Made by a program: the position numbers and the translations under genes. Shown here piece by piece: positions 55,378-63,335 of a stretch of 64,000 nt of DNA. Every line of letters starts with the position of its first letter. Position 1 is the stretch's first letter. The stretch comes from JBBQZU01 sp038207425 (lineage in GTDB: Bacteria; Bacteroidota; Bacteroidia; Flavobacteriales_D; Cryomorphaceae), in contig JBBQZU010000006.1 in the NCBI GenBank assembly GCA_038207425.1, positions 62,001 through 126,000 on the forward strand, written 5' to 3'. Under the pieces are notes generated by a model that was given only the letters and a program-made list of their open reading frames with translations, was not told the origin of the DNA and searched no databases.

Positions 55378-56463
55378 TCAGTCTGATAGCGTATTGCTTC
55401 CGTTAAGCACATCCTTTCGAATAATTTCTTTAACTCTTTCAGGCTCTTCAAAAATTGGACTATGCGCTGATTGATTAAAAGTGTAGAATCCTTTAACAGG
55501 TGCTTGTAACTTTCCCAAATATTCCTTTGCCAAAATGGAGGATACTGTGTAATCATGTACACCGCCAAAAAAATAGACCGGAATTTCCAATTTTGGTACT
55601 CGAATCATCAGATTTGTTGACAGTATTTCATTCCAAAGCGAGCTAACACCCGAGTGTGATTTGGCTGCCCACATGTTGTATTTTTCCTTCAATGTGTATT
55701 CCGTGCAGGTCAAAGACGGGATAAAGATTCCTGTAATTACCGATCGCATATCATGTGTTGTTCCGATGCCAAGATTGTGCATGGCCTTATCACGTAATTT
55801 GAGATATGCATGGGGTATGCTATCGATCACGGATGCATTCTCGAGCTTTCTTACCATTACATTATTTCCTGATTTCTTGTATTGCGCAAGCATATATTCG
55901 TAGGCAAGTTGCTCTGATTTAAGTTGATCAGACATTTGGCCCACACCGATATATGCGTAGAATAATTCAGGTGCTTTCGCCGCCACTTGAATCCCTATAA
56001 AACTTCCACCTGAGTGCGCCATCATATAAATTTTGTCTTTATTGAAGCGGTTGCGTAAATAGTTCGTCACCGCCAGAGCATCAGCTACCATTTGCTCTAA
56101 TCTTATTACCGAAGTTGAACTATTGGATTTATAAGAGATTCCGGAGCCACGTTGCTCCCACCAAACCACTGTAAAACAGTCTTCGAGTCCAGTCGGGAAT
56201 TTTTGACTAAGGAAATACTCAGGCATACCTCCATGAAGAAACAGCAATACAGGATGTGTTTCGTTTTTGCTTTTTATGAACATCCCTTGTTCTACCCCAT
56301 TGATAGTAACAAAGGTTTTTTCTGAAATAGTGCCTTTTATTATGTTTCCGGTTTGGTCAAGAAATGGCTTTGGCTTGCCAGGGCTGTATGCCAACACTAC
56401 CCCTGCAAGGATACATACTGATCCGAGTAATATTGTGATTATTGTAGCCACTATTTTTTCCAT
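55378..56463 (-). CDS. Alpha/beta hydrolase, membrane-anchored (proline iminopeptidase-like)
   Basis: This 361-residue protein starts at ATG 56463 with one membrane segment (IVATIITILLGSVCILAGVV). The hydrolase fold shows PVLLFLHGGMPEYFLSQKFP, the VWWEQRGSGISY loop, nucleophile elbow MMAHSGGSFIG, Asp in GGVHDYTV and His in NQSAHSPIF. HGG-x-P and WEQRGSG resemble proline iminopeptidase-type enzymes, but the cap region differs, so specificity is unknown. It begins four bases after the stop of the NAD(P)H dehydrogenase gene, which supports this start over the upstream ATG at 56496 inside that gene. Confidence 0.82.
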   Translation of the reverse strand: MEKIVATIITILLGSVCILAGVVLAYSPGKPKPFLDQTGNIIKGTISEKTFVTINGVEQGMFIKSKNETHPVLLFLHGGMPEYFLSQKFPTGLEDCFTVVWWEQRGSGISYKSNSSTSVIRLEQMVADALAVTNYLRNRFNKDKIYMMAHSGGSFIGIQVAAKAPELFYAYIGVGQMSDQLKSEQLAYEYMLAQYKKSGNNVMVRKLENASVIDSIPHAYLKLRDKAMHNLGIGTTHDMRSVITGIFIPSLTCTEYTLKEKYNMWAAKSHSGVSSLWNEILSTNLMIRVPKLEIPVYFFGGVHDYTVSSILAKEYLGKLQAPVKGFYTFNQSAHSPIFEEPERVKEIIRKDVLNGSNTLSD

Positions 56464-56467
56464 TTGC

Positions 56468-57052
56468 TCATTGCTGCATGCTGACACGCAGTTCAACTTT
56501 TTGAAGCATTTTCTTTCTGAAATTCTCAGTTGAATTTCTAATGGGTCCGATATAGGTTACTTTCACAGGTTTGATCCCACAAAATTCCAAAGTCGATTTT
56601 TTGAGCTGGTTCACGTTAGGCCTTCCGAAAGCAAGCCAGTAATAAATAGGCGGCGTGTCGAGTGTGGTGATGATATGGGCAGTTTTGCCTGCCAATAATT
56701 TGTTCCACCAAACCGAGTTTTTCCTGTAGTTAAAGCCAAAACCGGGTAAAAACATCCTGTCAATAAAACCTTTGGTTATTGCAGGAAGGCCACCCCACCA
56801 AACGGGATGAACCCAAACCAAATGGTCAGCCCATTTAATTTTATCTTGTGCTTCCAATAAGTCGGGTTCTAATTCAGAGATTTTTTGATATCCGAAAGCA
56901 AGGGTGGGATTAAATTTCAGCGCTCTGATGATAATTGTTTTTACTTCTGCATCAGTATCTCTTAATCCACTCAAATATGCTTGGGTGAGTGCATTGTTAA
57001 GGCTATCCTTGTAAGGATGGCCGTCGATGATCAGTATGTTTTTCTTACCCAT
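56468..57052 (-). CDS. NAD(P)H dehydrogenase (quinone)-like flavodoxin-fold protein
   Basis: This 194-residue protein of the Flavodoxin_2 family has NILIIDGHPYKDSLNNALTQ at the N-terminus, then WADHLVWVHPVWWGGLPAI, KGFIDRMFLPGFGF, and LEFCGIKPVKVTYIGPIR at the end. It binds FMN/FAD and reduces quinones or other electrophiles with two electrons. It is the first gene of a minus-strand run (quinone reductase, alpha/beta hydrolase, DUF6544, small protein, membrane protein, AI-2E). A detoxification role for the run is plausible but unproven. The 57053-57312 gap upstream shows no gene. Confidence 0.88.
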   Translation of the reverse strand: MGKKNILIIDGHPYKDSLNNALTQAYLSGLRDTDAEVKTIIIRALKFNPTLAFGYQKISELEPDLLEAQDKIKWADHLVWVHPVWWGGLPAITKGFIDRMFLPGFGFNYRKNSVWWNKLLAGKTAHIITTLDTPPIYYWLAFGRPNVNQLKKSTLEFCGIKPVKVTYIGPIRNSTENFRKKMLQKVELRVSMQQ

Positions 57053-57312
57053 GATTGTGCTTTCTTAAACTGAAATACCAACCCACTTTAAGAGGTGGCT
57101 TAAACGTAAACATCTCAGGTTCGAATACTTTACGAGCAAGGAGGACGCAACTGAAAACAAAGTTAAAAACATTCTACCAAATCTTCGCCTAATTTAGAAT
57201 CTCATAATTAGTTGGGGACAGCATTCCGATCTCGAATACCATCTCAGGATTGCATTGCCATTATGGATAATCAATTCTTTATGCTCATTTTTCGATCCAC
57301 CCTTTCAGGCCG

Positions 57313-57999
57313 CTATTTTTTGCCTTCGAGTGTTTTCAAAAGCAACTTCGCCGCTTCTTCAGAAGAGCCTGGGTTTTGTCCAGTAATTAACAATCCGTCT
57401 TGTTTCACGTAAGAGCCCCAATCAGCGCCTTTGGAATAGTGCGCACCATGTTTTGTGAGCTCATCTTCCAGCAAGAAAGGCACCACCTTCGTTAGTTTTA
57501 CAGCTTCTTCTTCCGAATTTGAAAAACCGGTGATGTGTTTGCCTTTTACAAGTGGTTCGCCATTCATCGTTTTTACATTTACCAATGCCGCAGGAGCATG
57601 ACAAATAAAAGCGATGGGCTTTTGATGATTGTAAAACTCTTCGATTAATTTAATGGAGGTTTTATCAGTCGCTAAATCCCACAGGGGTCCGTGACCTCCC
57701 GGATAAAAAACTGCATCATATTGGTCTTGATCTATATCGCTAAGCTTGAAAGTATGCGCTACCTTGTCAATTAATGCATTGTCTGTATAGAACCTTTCCG
57801 TGGATGGCGTTTGGGCATCTTTCAATTCACTTTTAGGATCGACCGGTGGCTGACCTCCTTTTGGTGATGCAATGGTTATTTCTGTGCCGCCATCTGCTAA
57901 GACATAGTATGGCGTTGCAAATTCTTCAATCCAAAAACCAGTTTTTTCTCCTGTATTTCCCAATTCACTGTGGGATGTTAATACCATTAGCACTTTCAT
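57313..57999 (-). CDS. DJ-1/PfpI superfamily protein (class I glutamine amidotransferase-like)
   Basis: This 228-residue protein has the DJ-1/Hsp31 layout: MKVLMVLTSHSELGNTGEKT, then GFWIEEFATPYYVLADGG with the catalytic-site Glu, FYPGGHGPLWDLATD, and the nucleophile Cys133 in AFICHAPAALVNVK. Relatives are glyoxalase III / protein deglycase or chaperone proteins that act on methylglyoxal adducts. It is 24 bases after the medium-chain reductase gene on the same strand, so the two form a likely carbonyl-stress pair. Confidence 0.9.
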   Translation of the reverse strand: MKVLMVLTSHSELGNTGEKTGFWIEEFATPYYVLADGGTEITIASPKGGQPPVDPKSELKDAQTPSTERFYTDNALIDKVAHTFKLSDIDQDQYDAVFYPGGHGPLWDLATDKTSIKLIEEFYNHQKPIAFICHAPAALVNVKTMNGEPLVKGKHITGFSNSEEEAVKLTKVVPFLLEDELTKHGAHYSKGADWGSYVKQDGLLITGQNPGSSEEAAKLLLKTLEGKK

Positions 58000-58023
58000 G
58001 TCAGTTGTTTTTTTAAGTTGACA

Positions 58024-59019
58024 CTAAATTTTCACAATCATTTTCCCTTGATTTTTCCCTTCGAATAGATCAAGAAATGCCTGTGGAATATTATCAAAGC
58101 CCTTCACAATCGTTTCAGTGAAAGCTATTTTGTTTTCGCTTAGCCATGATGTAAGTTGCGTTTTAGCCGCCGGAAATTTTTCTGCAAAATCACCAATGAT
58201 AAACCCACGCATCGTGGCACTCTTCGTTAATAGTATCGGCTGTAATCTTGGCCCAAGCGGAACTTCAGTTTCATTGTACAATGATATCGCTCCGCACACC
58301 GGCAATCTGGCGTACTTATTAATGTTTGCCAATACCGCATCTGAAATCTCGCCGCCTACATTGTCAAAGTAAATATCTACGCCTTCAGGGCAGGCTTTTT
58401 TCAATGCAGCTTTCAAATCTGTCGTTGTTTTATAATTTATGGCTTCGTCAAATTTAAATGTTGATTTAAGCAGAGCTGCTTTTTCATCGGAACCGGTGAT
58501 GCCAACAACCCTGCATCCGAGTAATTTGCCAATCTGACCCACAACTGTTCCAACAGCTCCTCCTGCTCCTGACACAACAAGTGTTTCACCTTGCTTGGGT
58601 ACACCAACTTCAGTTAAGCCTAAGTATGCTGTAAGGCCAGTCATTCCTAGAATGCCCAAATAGCTTGACAATTTTGCATCATTGTCATTCACTTTTTGCA
58701 GGTATTTTCCGTTGGAAATTTGATATTCTTTCCAATCTATATTCCCTGAAATAAAATCTCCTTTCTTAAAATCTGCATTTTTACTTTCTATCACTTCAGC
58801 TATAATGCCTGATTTTATGGGTTTATTTAATTCAAAAGGGGGAACATACGATTTTGCGTCATTCATTCGTCCCCGTAAATAGGGATCAACGGAAACGTAG
58901 ACTGTTTTTAATAAAATTTCACCTTCTTTTGCAGCAGGTATATCTTCACTGGTAATTTTAAAATCACTCAGTGCCGGTTTTCCATGGGGACGTTTGTCTA
59001 GTACAATTACTTTATTCAT
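58024..59019 (-). CDS. NADP-dependent medium-chain oxidoreductase (CurA/leukotriene B4 dehydrogenase-like)
   Basis: This 331-residue, zinc-independent MDR protein has VYVSVDPYLRGRMNDAKSY, LGMTGLTAYLGLTEVGVPKQ and the nucleotide-binding SGAGGAVGTVVGQIGKLLGC. It also has DIYFDNVGGEISDAVLANIN and MRGFIIGDFAEKFP. Members reduce alpha,beta-unsaturated carbonyls with NADPH. No zinc ligands are seen. It is the first gene of a pair with the DJ-1-like gene, which agrees with removal of reactive carbonyls. Confidence 0.9.
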   Translation of the reverse strand: MNKVIVLDKRPHGKPALSDFKITSEDIPAAKEGEILLKTVYVSVDPYLRGRMNDAKSYVPPFELNKPIKSGIIAEVIESKNADFKKGDFISGNIDWKEYQISNGKYLQKVNDNDAKLSSYLGILGMTGLTAYLGLTEVGVPKQGETLVVSGAGGAVGTVVGQIGKLLGCRVVGITGSDEKAALLKSTFKFDEAINYKTTTDLKAALKKACPEGVDIYFDNVGGEISDAVLANINKYARLPVCGAISLYNETEVPLGPRLQPILLTKSATMRGFIIGDFAEKFPAAKTQLTSWLSENKIAFTETIVKGFDNIPQAFLDLFEGKNQGKMIVKI

Positions 59020-59095
59020 TAAAATACATTGTTTTTCAATAATTCATAAAGTATTGAAGCACTCAATTCGAATTCTGTGTATAGGGAATTCTACT

Positions 59096-59308
59096 TTATT
59101 GCAGGAGTTTCCTTTTTTCCAGAAATTCTTCCTTATTTATTTGCCCGGAAGTAAGCCGTTTCTTCAATAAGTGAAGGGCGGATCGATTCTTGGCCCTTTG
59201 TCCAGGAATGTTATAAGGAGTTGCGAAAATCCAAAAAATGATGACCACCCAAATAAGCCACCATGCGAAATGAATTCCCACAAAGTGGTAACCATCGTAC
59301 AAGCCCAT
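59096..59308 (-). CDS. Small membrane protein with SHOCT-like tail
   Basis: This 70-residue protein has one hydrophobic segment (FAWWLIWVVIIFWIFATPY) followed by SALHLLKKRLTSGQINKEEF, the short SHOCT motif (L..R...G.I..EEF..K). Proteins of this kind are small inner-membrane proteins of unknown role. It lies 76 bases upstream of the medium-chain reductase on the same strand. Confidence 0.75.
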   Translation of the reverse strand: MGLYDGYHFVGIHFAWWLIWVVIIFWIFATPYNIPGQRAKNRSALHLLKKRLTSGQINKEEFLEKRKLLQ

Positions 59309-59796
59309 GAGCGAATAGTTTTAAATTGAAAATTTCGGCTCATCACCAACAATACCAGCAATACCGTGCCCAAAGTTCCGTAGAACTTGAATTGGATGTC
59401 TTACACAATTTCATGTATGTGTTGTATCTATCGCGCTTTCTATCAGTGGTTATAACAGTTAGAAGTTTTGGATAAATAAATTTTTGTAACCCGCTCCGTT
59501 CTCGATGAATACTTTGTAAATGTCCCAAGGGTTTTCATCACACCGTACGCCCGGCTTGCGGAAGGATTTGAACGAAAAACACAGATATAAAATGCTCTTC
59601 CCGGCTGAAATATTTAGTGCTTGGTTCTTCCGCTGTTGGTTTGCTTCTCACCGCGAATGAAACGGTACTTCCTGCGCGTTCTTCCAATTGTTGGTATGAC
59701 TTAAGGATATTATCACTCAATTATTTGGGAAAAGATGTGTCCAGCATCAATTGTCTGGTTTTTGTGCCAATTTCATTTAAAAATTGGCTGAAGTGT
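59309..59796. other. Intergenic region, at most a doubtful 60-residue frame
   Basis: A minus-strand frame at 59538-59720 (MSDNILKSYQQLEERAGSTV at the N-terminus) looks protein-like for about 35 residues and then not, so it may be a gene remnant or chance. Nothing else in these 488 bases is recognisable. Confidence 0.35.
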
Positions 59797-60237
59797 TTAA
59801 TGGTCTGATATTCCTGGTATCGGTAGTGGCAAGATAAAGCCGATCAGAATATTGTCGTGCGCCCGTGATATGTGCTGTTTAAATGAAGTCATGCTTTGTT
59901 GCAAAATGGACGCGTTTTCAGGTGCCAAATGGGATACGATGTTTCCGATTTTCTGCAATTCAGCATTGATGGCAACATCCCTATCGGCTTTACCTCTAGG
60001 AAGTGCATCGTTTAGATCTTTCAAAGTTTTTTCAAAATCCTTATTGACTTCTTTGAAGAAATCAAGCAGCAGCGCGTTGCAGGAGTAGGTTTTGACATGG
60101 GCGAATTCAATGGCTGCTTGTTTTTCAGCGTGGTCCATTTTCCCATCTGTATTTGCCGCGAGCAAGGAAACATAGACCGGAAATTTCAGAAGTAATTGAT
60201 AATCCCTTTCGCTTATCTGTTTGGTATCTAGCATCAT
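59797..60237 (-). CDS. Hypothetical TerB-like helical protein
   Basis: This 146-residue, mostly helical protein begins TKQISERDYQLLLKFPVYVS and LLAANTDGKMDHAEKQAAIE, a pattern like the TerB/DUF533 type (two-helix 'aDG.i...E...' segment), but I cannot confirm the family by eye. It ends with a hydrophobic NILIGFILPLPIPGISD. It is 15 bases after the PPK2 gene on the same strand, so it probably forms an operon with that kinase. Confidence 0.6.
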   Translation of the reverse strand: MMLDTKQISERDYQLLLKFPVYVSLLAANTDGKMDHAEKQAAIEFAHVKTYSCNALLLDFFKEVNKDFEKTLKDLNDALPRGKADRDVAINAELQKIGNIVSHLAPENASILQQSMTSFKQHISRAHDNILIGFILPLPIPGISDH

Positions 60238-60252
60238 AGTGGTATGTTTTAC

Positions 60253-61005
60253 TTAGAAAAGTTTTTCTTTAATATTTTCATCAGAAGCGGGATAGGCGAG
60301 GCCATAATCTTCTGATACCAATTTCACATCCTTGTTATGGTATTCCAACTGATGCAGTAAGTGTGAAATCAAAGCGATGCGCGCTATGCGTTTGTTATTG
60401 GCGTTGATCACATACCAATGCGTATGCTCAAAATTTGTCCTTGTCAGCATTTCATCCCGTGCCTCTGAATAGTCTTTCCAAAAGCGTAGTGCCTCTCTGT
60501 CAATCGGGCTTATTTTCCATTGCTTCAATGGGTCATCCCTGCGAGCCTTCAACCTTTCTTCTTGCTCATCTTTGCTGATGTCGAGGTAATATTTCAGTAT
60601 GATAAAGCCGGCATCAATCAGCATTTCTTCAAATAATTCTACTTCCTTGAAGAAAGATTCATATTCCTGCTCATTGCAGAACCCCATCACTTTTTCTACA
60701 CCGGCTCTGTTGTACCAACTGCGGTTAAACAGTACAAATTCACCTGTCACTGGCAAGTGCGTTATATAGCGTTGAAAATACCATTCCATTTCCTGGCGGT
60801 TGGATGGTTTGCCCAAAGCGACTATTCGCGTTTCGCGCGGACTGAGGTGCTTGGTAATTCTTTTGATACTCCCGTCTTTTCCGGCTGCATCCCTTCCTTC
60901 CAAGATTACAAACAATTTTAAGTTGGATGAAATAACTTCTTTTTGCAACTTGACCAATTCAATGTGGAGCTGATGCAATATTTTCTTACCATCCTTTTTT
61001 TTCAT
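60253..61005 (-). CDS. Polyphosphate kinase 2 family protein
   Basis: This 250-residue, single-domain PPK2 has the P-loop LEGRDAAGKDGSIKRITKHL, the lid-like region LGKPSNRQEMEWYFQRYITH, and Walker-B-like LFNRSWYNRAGVEKVMGF. PPK2 enzymes transfer phosphate between polyphosphate and nucleotides (ADP/GDP or AMP, depending on class). Length and motif fit a class I type, but the class is not certain. It is the first gene of a pair with the TerB-like protein. Confidence 0.92.
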   Translation of the reverse strand: MKKKDGKKILHQLHIELVKLQKEVISSNLKLFVILEGRDAAGKDGSIKRITKHLSPRETRIVALGKPSNRQEMEWYFQRYITHLPVTGEFVLFNRSWYNRAGVEKVMGFCNEQEYESFFKEVELFEEMLIDAGFIILKYYLDISKDEQEERLKARRDDPLKQWKISPIDREALRFWKDYSEARDEMLTRTNFEHTHWYVINANNKRIARIALISHLLHQLEYHNKDVKLVSEDYGLAYPASDENIKEKLF

Positions 61006-61161
61006 TTCGGCTATTAAATGTATAGTTGAAAGTTACCGTGACTGACCAGGAGAACTGGTACACAATTCTGCATAAGACTTGTATTTTCCCCACTTTCAGC
61101 AACAAGATAGGCGGTGAGTATGGGCCATCTATAGCCCTATTGGATTGTGTTTTTAATCCAA

Positions 61162-61468
61162 CTATTTTCCCATTTCGTTGGTAATATTCATCAGTTGGTT
61201 TTCGCTTTGCTGGGTTGCTTCGTTGCGATCGTTATCGTAGCTGCCCTTGGCTTGAATTGACGCTTCCTGTCTTACATTTTGAAGCTCAAAGAATACCTTA
61301 GGAACGCGGCCTTTTATTTTCTGAAAACCCTGTTGAATGTCGCATTGGAGTTGAAGCCTGAGGCGACGGCAAAGGACAAACTGGTATATGGATTGTGGTC
61401 ATTCTTGCAACTGGTAATGGCCACTTTTGCTTCGTGCAATAAAACCAAACTCTGATCTTGATCAGTGT
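61162..61468 (-). pseudogene. Remnant of an AraC-family regulator (C-terminal HTH)
   Basis: The minus-strand sequence reads SLVLLHEAKVAITSCKND and YTSLSFAVASGFNSNATF, then NRVFRK and a stop. In the next frame it continues as IKGRVPKVFFELQNVRQEAS and ends at TAG 61162-61164. 'GFNS.ATFNRVFRK..G..P' is the second HTH of AraC/XylS regulators. Adding one A to the AAAA run at about 61317-61320 joins the two frames. The N-terminal and sensory parts are absent, so the gene is a relic even if that indel is a sequence error. Confidence 0.55.
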
Positions 61469-61581
61469 TTCGTTTCCTACACCAAACGTTTCTGTTTCTT
61501 GAGAATGAAACAGTCCTTTACTCAGATGAACCCAAGTCATTTCTGGCGCTCAGGAGTGAATGCATTGTTGAGCCATCTTGA

Positions 61582-62559
61582 TTATTTCTCATCTGAATCT
61601 TTCTTAGCAGCCTTTTCCTTTTTTCTGAAGTAACCTCTAAGCAAAAAACTATGCTGCGCGGCTTCCAGAACTTCATCCAGTTTTTTAGAACTGCTTTCAA
61701 GGTTCTTTATCATCTCTTTCAAATGTGCAGCCGTTTCCTTGTCGTGTAAAAGCATACCCACTGGGGTGTTTGTATCCTTCTCAGCAGCTTGCAAATTGCT
61801 TATTATGGCATTGGCGGTATCGGCTATCTGCTTGAAATGTTGTGCCGATGCTTTAAGCGAATTAAACAGAATGGTGTCGTTTACCAGTTCATTGGCCAGA
61901 TTGCCTTTTTTATTCAGTCCGACGCTGAAATCATTGAGCGATTGCAACAATTTTGCCGCCCCGGCAGAAGCAACACTCAGGGATGCGGTGGCTGCATCAA
62001 TATTATCATACACCTGATTGTCGCCAATAAGTTTGCCTAGGGTTCCTTCGCCTGCAAGCAGATTTTTACTGACTGTTTTTAAATCACTGGTAATCGATAA
62101 CAGATTCACATTATTCTCCTGAAGGGTATTGACCATGTCTTCCTGCGTAAACGTTTTCTCTACCTGTAAAGTGTCTCCAGATTCTACATTAGCTCTTCTG
62201 GAATTGCCACCATAAATGATTAAAATTTTATTGCCAATAAGGCCATCGCTGCCGAGTCTTATTTTAGCATTCTTGCGAATATATTCTTGGGCCTTTACTT
62301 CCAGGTTGATGATTACTTCAACCTGCGACTCATTGTAAAAACTAAGTTTGCCCACGGTGCCAATCTTTACCCCGGAGAACCATACATTGTTGCCGGTTTG
62401 TAAACCACCCACATCATCGAAAATGGCAACAACTTTCATTTTCTTTTTGAAGGTTGCGTGCAGGTTGCCGATCATTAATATTCCGGCAATTAAGAACGCT
62501 ATCCCAATCAGGACAAAAAGACCTACCCAGATGGCGCGTTTGTTTGAAGTTTCGTTCAT
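61582..62559 (-). CDS. MlaD-type MCE-domain lipid transport protein
   Basis: This 325-residue protein has one N-terminal membrane segment (IWVGLFVLIGIAFLIAGILM). Residues ~38-115 form an MCE domain (MKVVAIFDDVGGLQTGNNVW, LEVKAQEYIRKNAKIRLGSD, GLIGNKILIIYGG). A helical C-terminal part of about 190 residues follows. It binds phospholipid in the periplasm and hands it to or from the MlaE/MlaF permease. It overlaps the ATPase gene by four bases. Confidence 0.88.
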   Translation of the reverse strand: MNETSNKRAIWVGLFVLIGIAFLIAGILMIGNLHATFKKKMKVVAIFDDVGGLQTGNNVWFSGVKIGTVGKLSFYNESQVEVIINLEVKAQEYIRKNAKIRLGSDGLIGNKILIIYGGNSRRANVESGDTLQVEKTFTQEDMVNTLQENNVNLLSITSDLKTVSKNLLAGEGTLGKLIGDNQVYDNIDAATASLSVASAGAAKLLQSLNDFSVGLNKKGNLANELVNDTILFNSLKASAQHFKQIADTANAIISNLQAAEKDTNTPVGMLLHDKETAAHLKEMIKNLESSSKKLDEVLEAAQHSFLLRGYFRKKEKAAKKDSDEK

Positions 62560-63332
62560 GGTGTCTGTATAAAATTGTAGTTGTAAAAACTATTTATTTG
62601 TTCGTCATCGCTAGTAAAGACTTCTTCGAATTTTCCGGTCTTCAGAAATTTTCCATCCAATAACATCGCTACCCGATTGGCAGTCGACTTAGCACAAGTG
62701 AGGTCATGTGTAATAATAATGGAACTTGTGTTGTATCGTTGTTGCACTTCGTTTATTAGTTCATTAATTTCAGCGCTCGTTATCGGATCGAGGCCAGAAG
62801 TAGGTTCATCATACAACATTATTTCTGGTTTCAGGATAAGCGTGCGGGCAATACCAATCCTTTTTCGTTGGCCGCCGGAAAGGTCTGCGGGCATGCGCGA
62901 AATTTTATCGCTTAAGCCCACTGCATCCAGCGCTTCATCTACTGCTAGGTCTACCTCTTTTTTAGTTAGGTGCTTGTAGTTCATTGTTAATGGAAACGCC
63001 AGATTATTATAGACATTCATGCTGTCGTAGAGTGCACTGCTCTGAAATGCAAACCCAATGCGGAGTCGGAGTTCATTGAGTTCAATTTCGTTGATATTTG
63101 TAATGTTCTTTCCCAATACGATTACATCACCTTCGTCAGGCTTTAGCAAACGGACGATGATTTTTATCAAGACAGATTTACCTGAGCCAGACTTGCCCAG
63201 CACAGCCACATTTTCACCCTTGAACAAAGTAAAGTCTACACCCTTCAGCACATCCAAATCACCAAAGGACTTATAGAGTCCATTGATGGAAATTACTGGT
63301 TCACTAACTGTTATGTGTTCTAGCTCTTGCAT
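62556..63332 (-). CDS. MlaF-type ABC transporter ATPase
   Basis: This 258-residue ATP-binding protein has Walker A GKSGSGKSVLIK, the signature LSGGQRKRIGIARTL, Walker B IMLYDEPTSGLDPITSAEIN and the switch His in IIITHDLTCAKS. 'SGLDP' and 'LDGKFLKTG' are typical of the Mla/Ttg2A branch. It drives MlaE-mediated phospholipid movement across the inner membrane. It lies between mlaE and mlaD with minimal spacing. Confidence 0.9.
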   Translation of the reverse strand: MQELEHITVSEPVISINGLYKSFGDLDVLKGVDFTLFKGENVAVLGKSGSGKSVLIKIIVRLLKPDEGDVIVLGKNITNINEIELNELRLRIGFAFQSSALYDSMNVYNNLAFPLTMNYKHLTKKEVDLAVDEALDAVGLSDKISRMPADLSGGQRKRIGIARTLILKPEIMLYDEPTSGLDPITSAEINELINEVQQRYNTSSIIITHDLTCAKSTANRVAMLLDGKFLKTGKFEEVFTSDDEQINSFYNYNFIQTP

Positions 63333-63335
63333 GGT

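Noticed and set aside
54930..55568. Minus- and plus-strand frames within and between DUF6544 and the alpha/beta hydrolase
   Set aside because: They are other-frame readings of the two real genes.
57110..57135. GGTTCGAAT, reminiscent of a tRNA T-loop
   Set aside because: No acceptor stem, D-arm or anticodon arm can be drawn around it.
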